The translations under genes and the position numbers were made by a program. Below are positions 5,594 to 6,083 of a stretch of 6,083 nt of DNA, one piece after another. The stretch covers positions 1 to 6,083 of the forward strand of contig JAFTEG010000250.1 of the NCBI GenBank assembly GCA_017453765.1, read 5' to 3'. This stretch comes from Selenomonadaceae bacterium (lineage in GTDB: Bacteria; Bacillota; Negativicutes; Selenomonadales; Selenomonadaceae). Below the pieces are notes generated by a model. It had not been told where the DNA came from, searched no databases, and saw only the letters and a program-made list of their open reading frames with translations. Within the stretch, counting starts at the first letter, position 1. Each line of letters opens with the position of its first letter.

Positions 5594-6083
5594 ACTGCGT
5601 CACAATGATTCCGGCAAACATCAGCACGCAACCAAAAATTTCACGTCCCGTCATAACTTCGCCGAGTAAAAGCCAGCCCGACACTGCGCCGAAAATCGCC
5701 TCAAAGCTCATCAGAATTGCCGCCGCAGAAGGTTCAGCGTATTTTTGACCGTAAATCTGCAAAGTGAACGCAACGCCCGAACTCATGACGCCGCCGTACA
5801 AAATAGGTACTGCCGCGCTTAAAATTGCGTCAAGCGTCGGATTTTCAAAAAGCATCATTGCCGCGAAACTTAAAACTGCGGTGGTAAAAGCTTGACCGGT
5901 TGAAAGTTCCATTGCGTCGACGCGGTTTGCAAATCTATCGACAAGTAAAATTTGCGCCGTCCAAAAAAATGCGCCGATTAGTAAAAGTACGTCGCCGAAA
6001 TTTACGCTGAAATCTTCATTAAGCGCCAAAAAATATAATCCCGTTATCGCAAGAAACGCGCCGATCCAATTTTCGGTGCGTAT
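5577..6083 (-). CDS. EamA/DMT-family transporter, C-terminal part
   Basis: The frame is open to the window edge, so the start is missing. The 168 visible residues correspond to a little more than the C-terminal half of a typical ~300-residue, ten-helix drug/metabolite transporter. About six hydrophobic segments can be seen: IGAFLAITGLYFLAL, DVLLLIGAFFWTAQILLV, an FTTAVLSFAAMMLF segment, ILYGGVMSSGVAFTLQIYG, AAAILMSFEAIFGAVSGWLLL and IFGCVLMFAGIIVTQL. The pattern PSAAAILMSFEAIFGAVSGW followed by LLLGEV is characteristic of the second EamA repeat. The family exports amino acids, purines or other metabolites; the substrate here cannot be told. The final residues LRVKS and the stop codon are encoded by the heptamer array, so the original C-terminus has probably been replaced or extended. 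Confidence 0.93.
   Translation of the reverse strand: MRTENWIGAFLAITGLYFLALNEDFSVNFGDVLLLIGAFFWTAQILLVDRFANRVDAMELSTGQAFTTAVLSFAAMMLFENPTLDAILSAAVPILYGGVMSSGVAFTLQIYGQKYAEPSAAAILMSFEAIFGAVSGWLLLGEVMTGREIFGCVLMFAGIIVTQLRVKS

Overview
The window reads as accessory-element-scarred chromosome from a Firmicutes-like bacterium. My best guess is the Negativicutes/Selenomonadaceae side. This rests on the style of the polynucleotide phosphorylase, moderate GC with AT-rich gaps, and a secreted DUF4367-like protein with an Asn-rich linker. The guess is tentative because there is no rRNA or other strong marker.

Layout. Positions 1-179 look like the right end of an IS200/IS605-type (tnpB/omega-RNA) element whose body lies outside the window. 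Positions 180-438 are an AT-rich leader with a plausible promoter and a strong Shine-Dalgarno. Positions 439-2778 encode polynucleotide phosphorylase (pnp), complete through its KH and S1 domains and ending in an unusual Gly- then Asn/Ser/Pro-rich basic tail. Five bases later begins a secreted alkyl/aryl-sulfatase of the metallo-beta-lactamase superfamily (2784-4500). It is a wreck: a ~296-bp non-autonomous IS200/IS605-like insertion (3197-3492), a Trp-to-UGA nonsense codon (4103-4105), and an internal deletion at about 4160 that removes roughly the middle third. Its C-terminal SCP2-like domain survives up to 4500. A secreted coiled-coil/Asn-rich/DUF4367-like protein follows (4525-5526). A palindromic pair of heptanucleotide tandem arrays (5530-5593) separates it from a convergent, window-truncated EamA/DMT-family transporter on the minus strand (5577-6083). 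The repeat array supplies that transporter's last codons and stop.

The most interesting object is the small insertion at 3197-3492. Each end carries a same-sense imperfect hairpin with a TTTA loop, as expected for single-strand Y1 (HUH) transposition. There is no room for a transposase. The right half is densely structured and resembles the 3' end of tnpB plus its omega RNA. Removing it restores the sulfatase reading frame exactly at the expected family spacing, which fixes the boundaries to the base. It therefore looks like a minimal mobile omega-RNA cassette that could be moved by TnpA in trans. It would carry a guide that matches its own empty site, for use by a TnpB supplied in trans. The element end upstream of pnp has the same hairpin-to-end spacing (7 nt), so at least two members of this broad class have been active here.

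Functional cooperation among the genes is limited. pnp, the former sulfatase and the DUF4367-like gene are co-directional and closely spaced and may share transcripts, but nothing ties them into one pathway.
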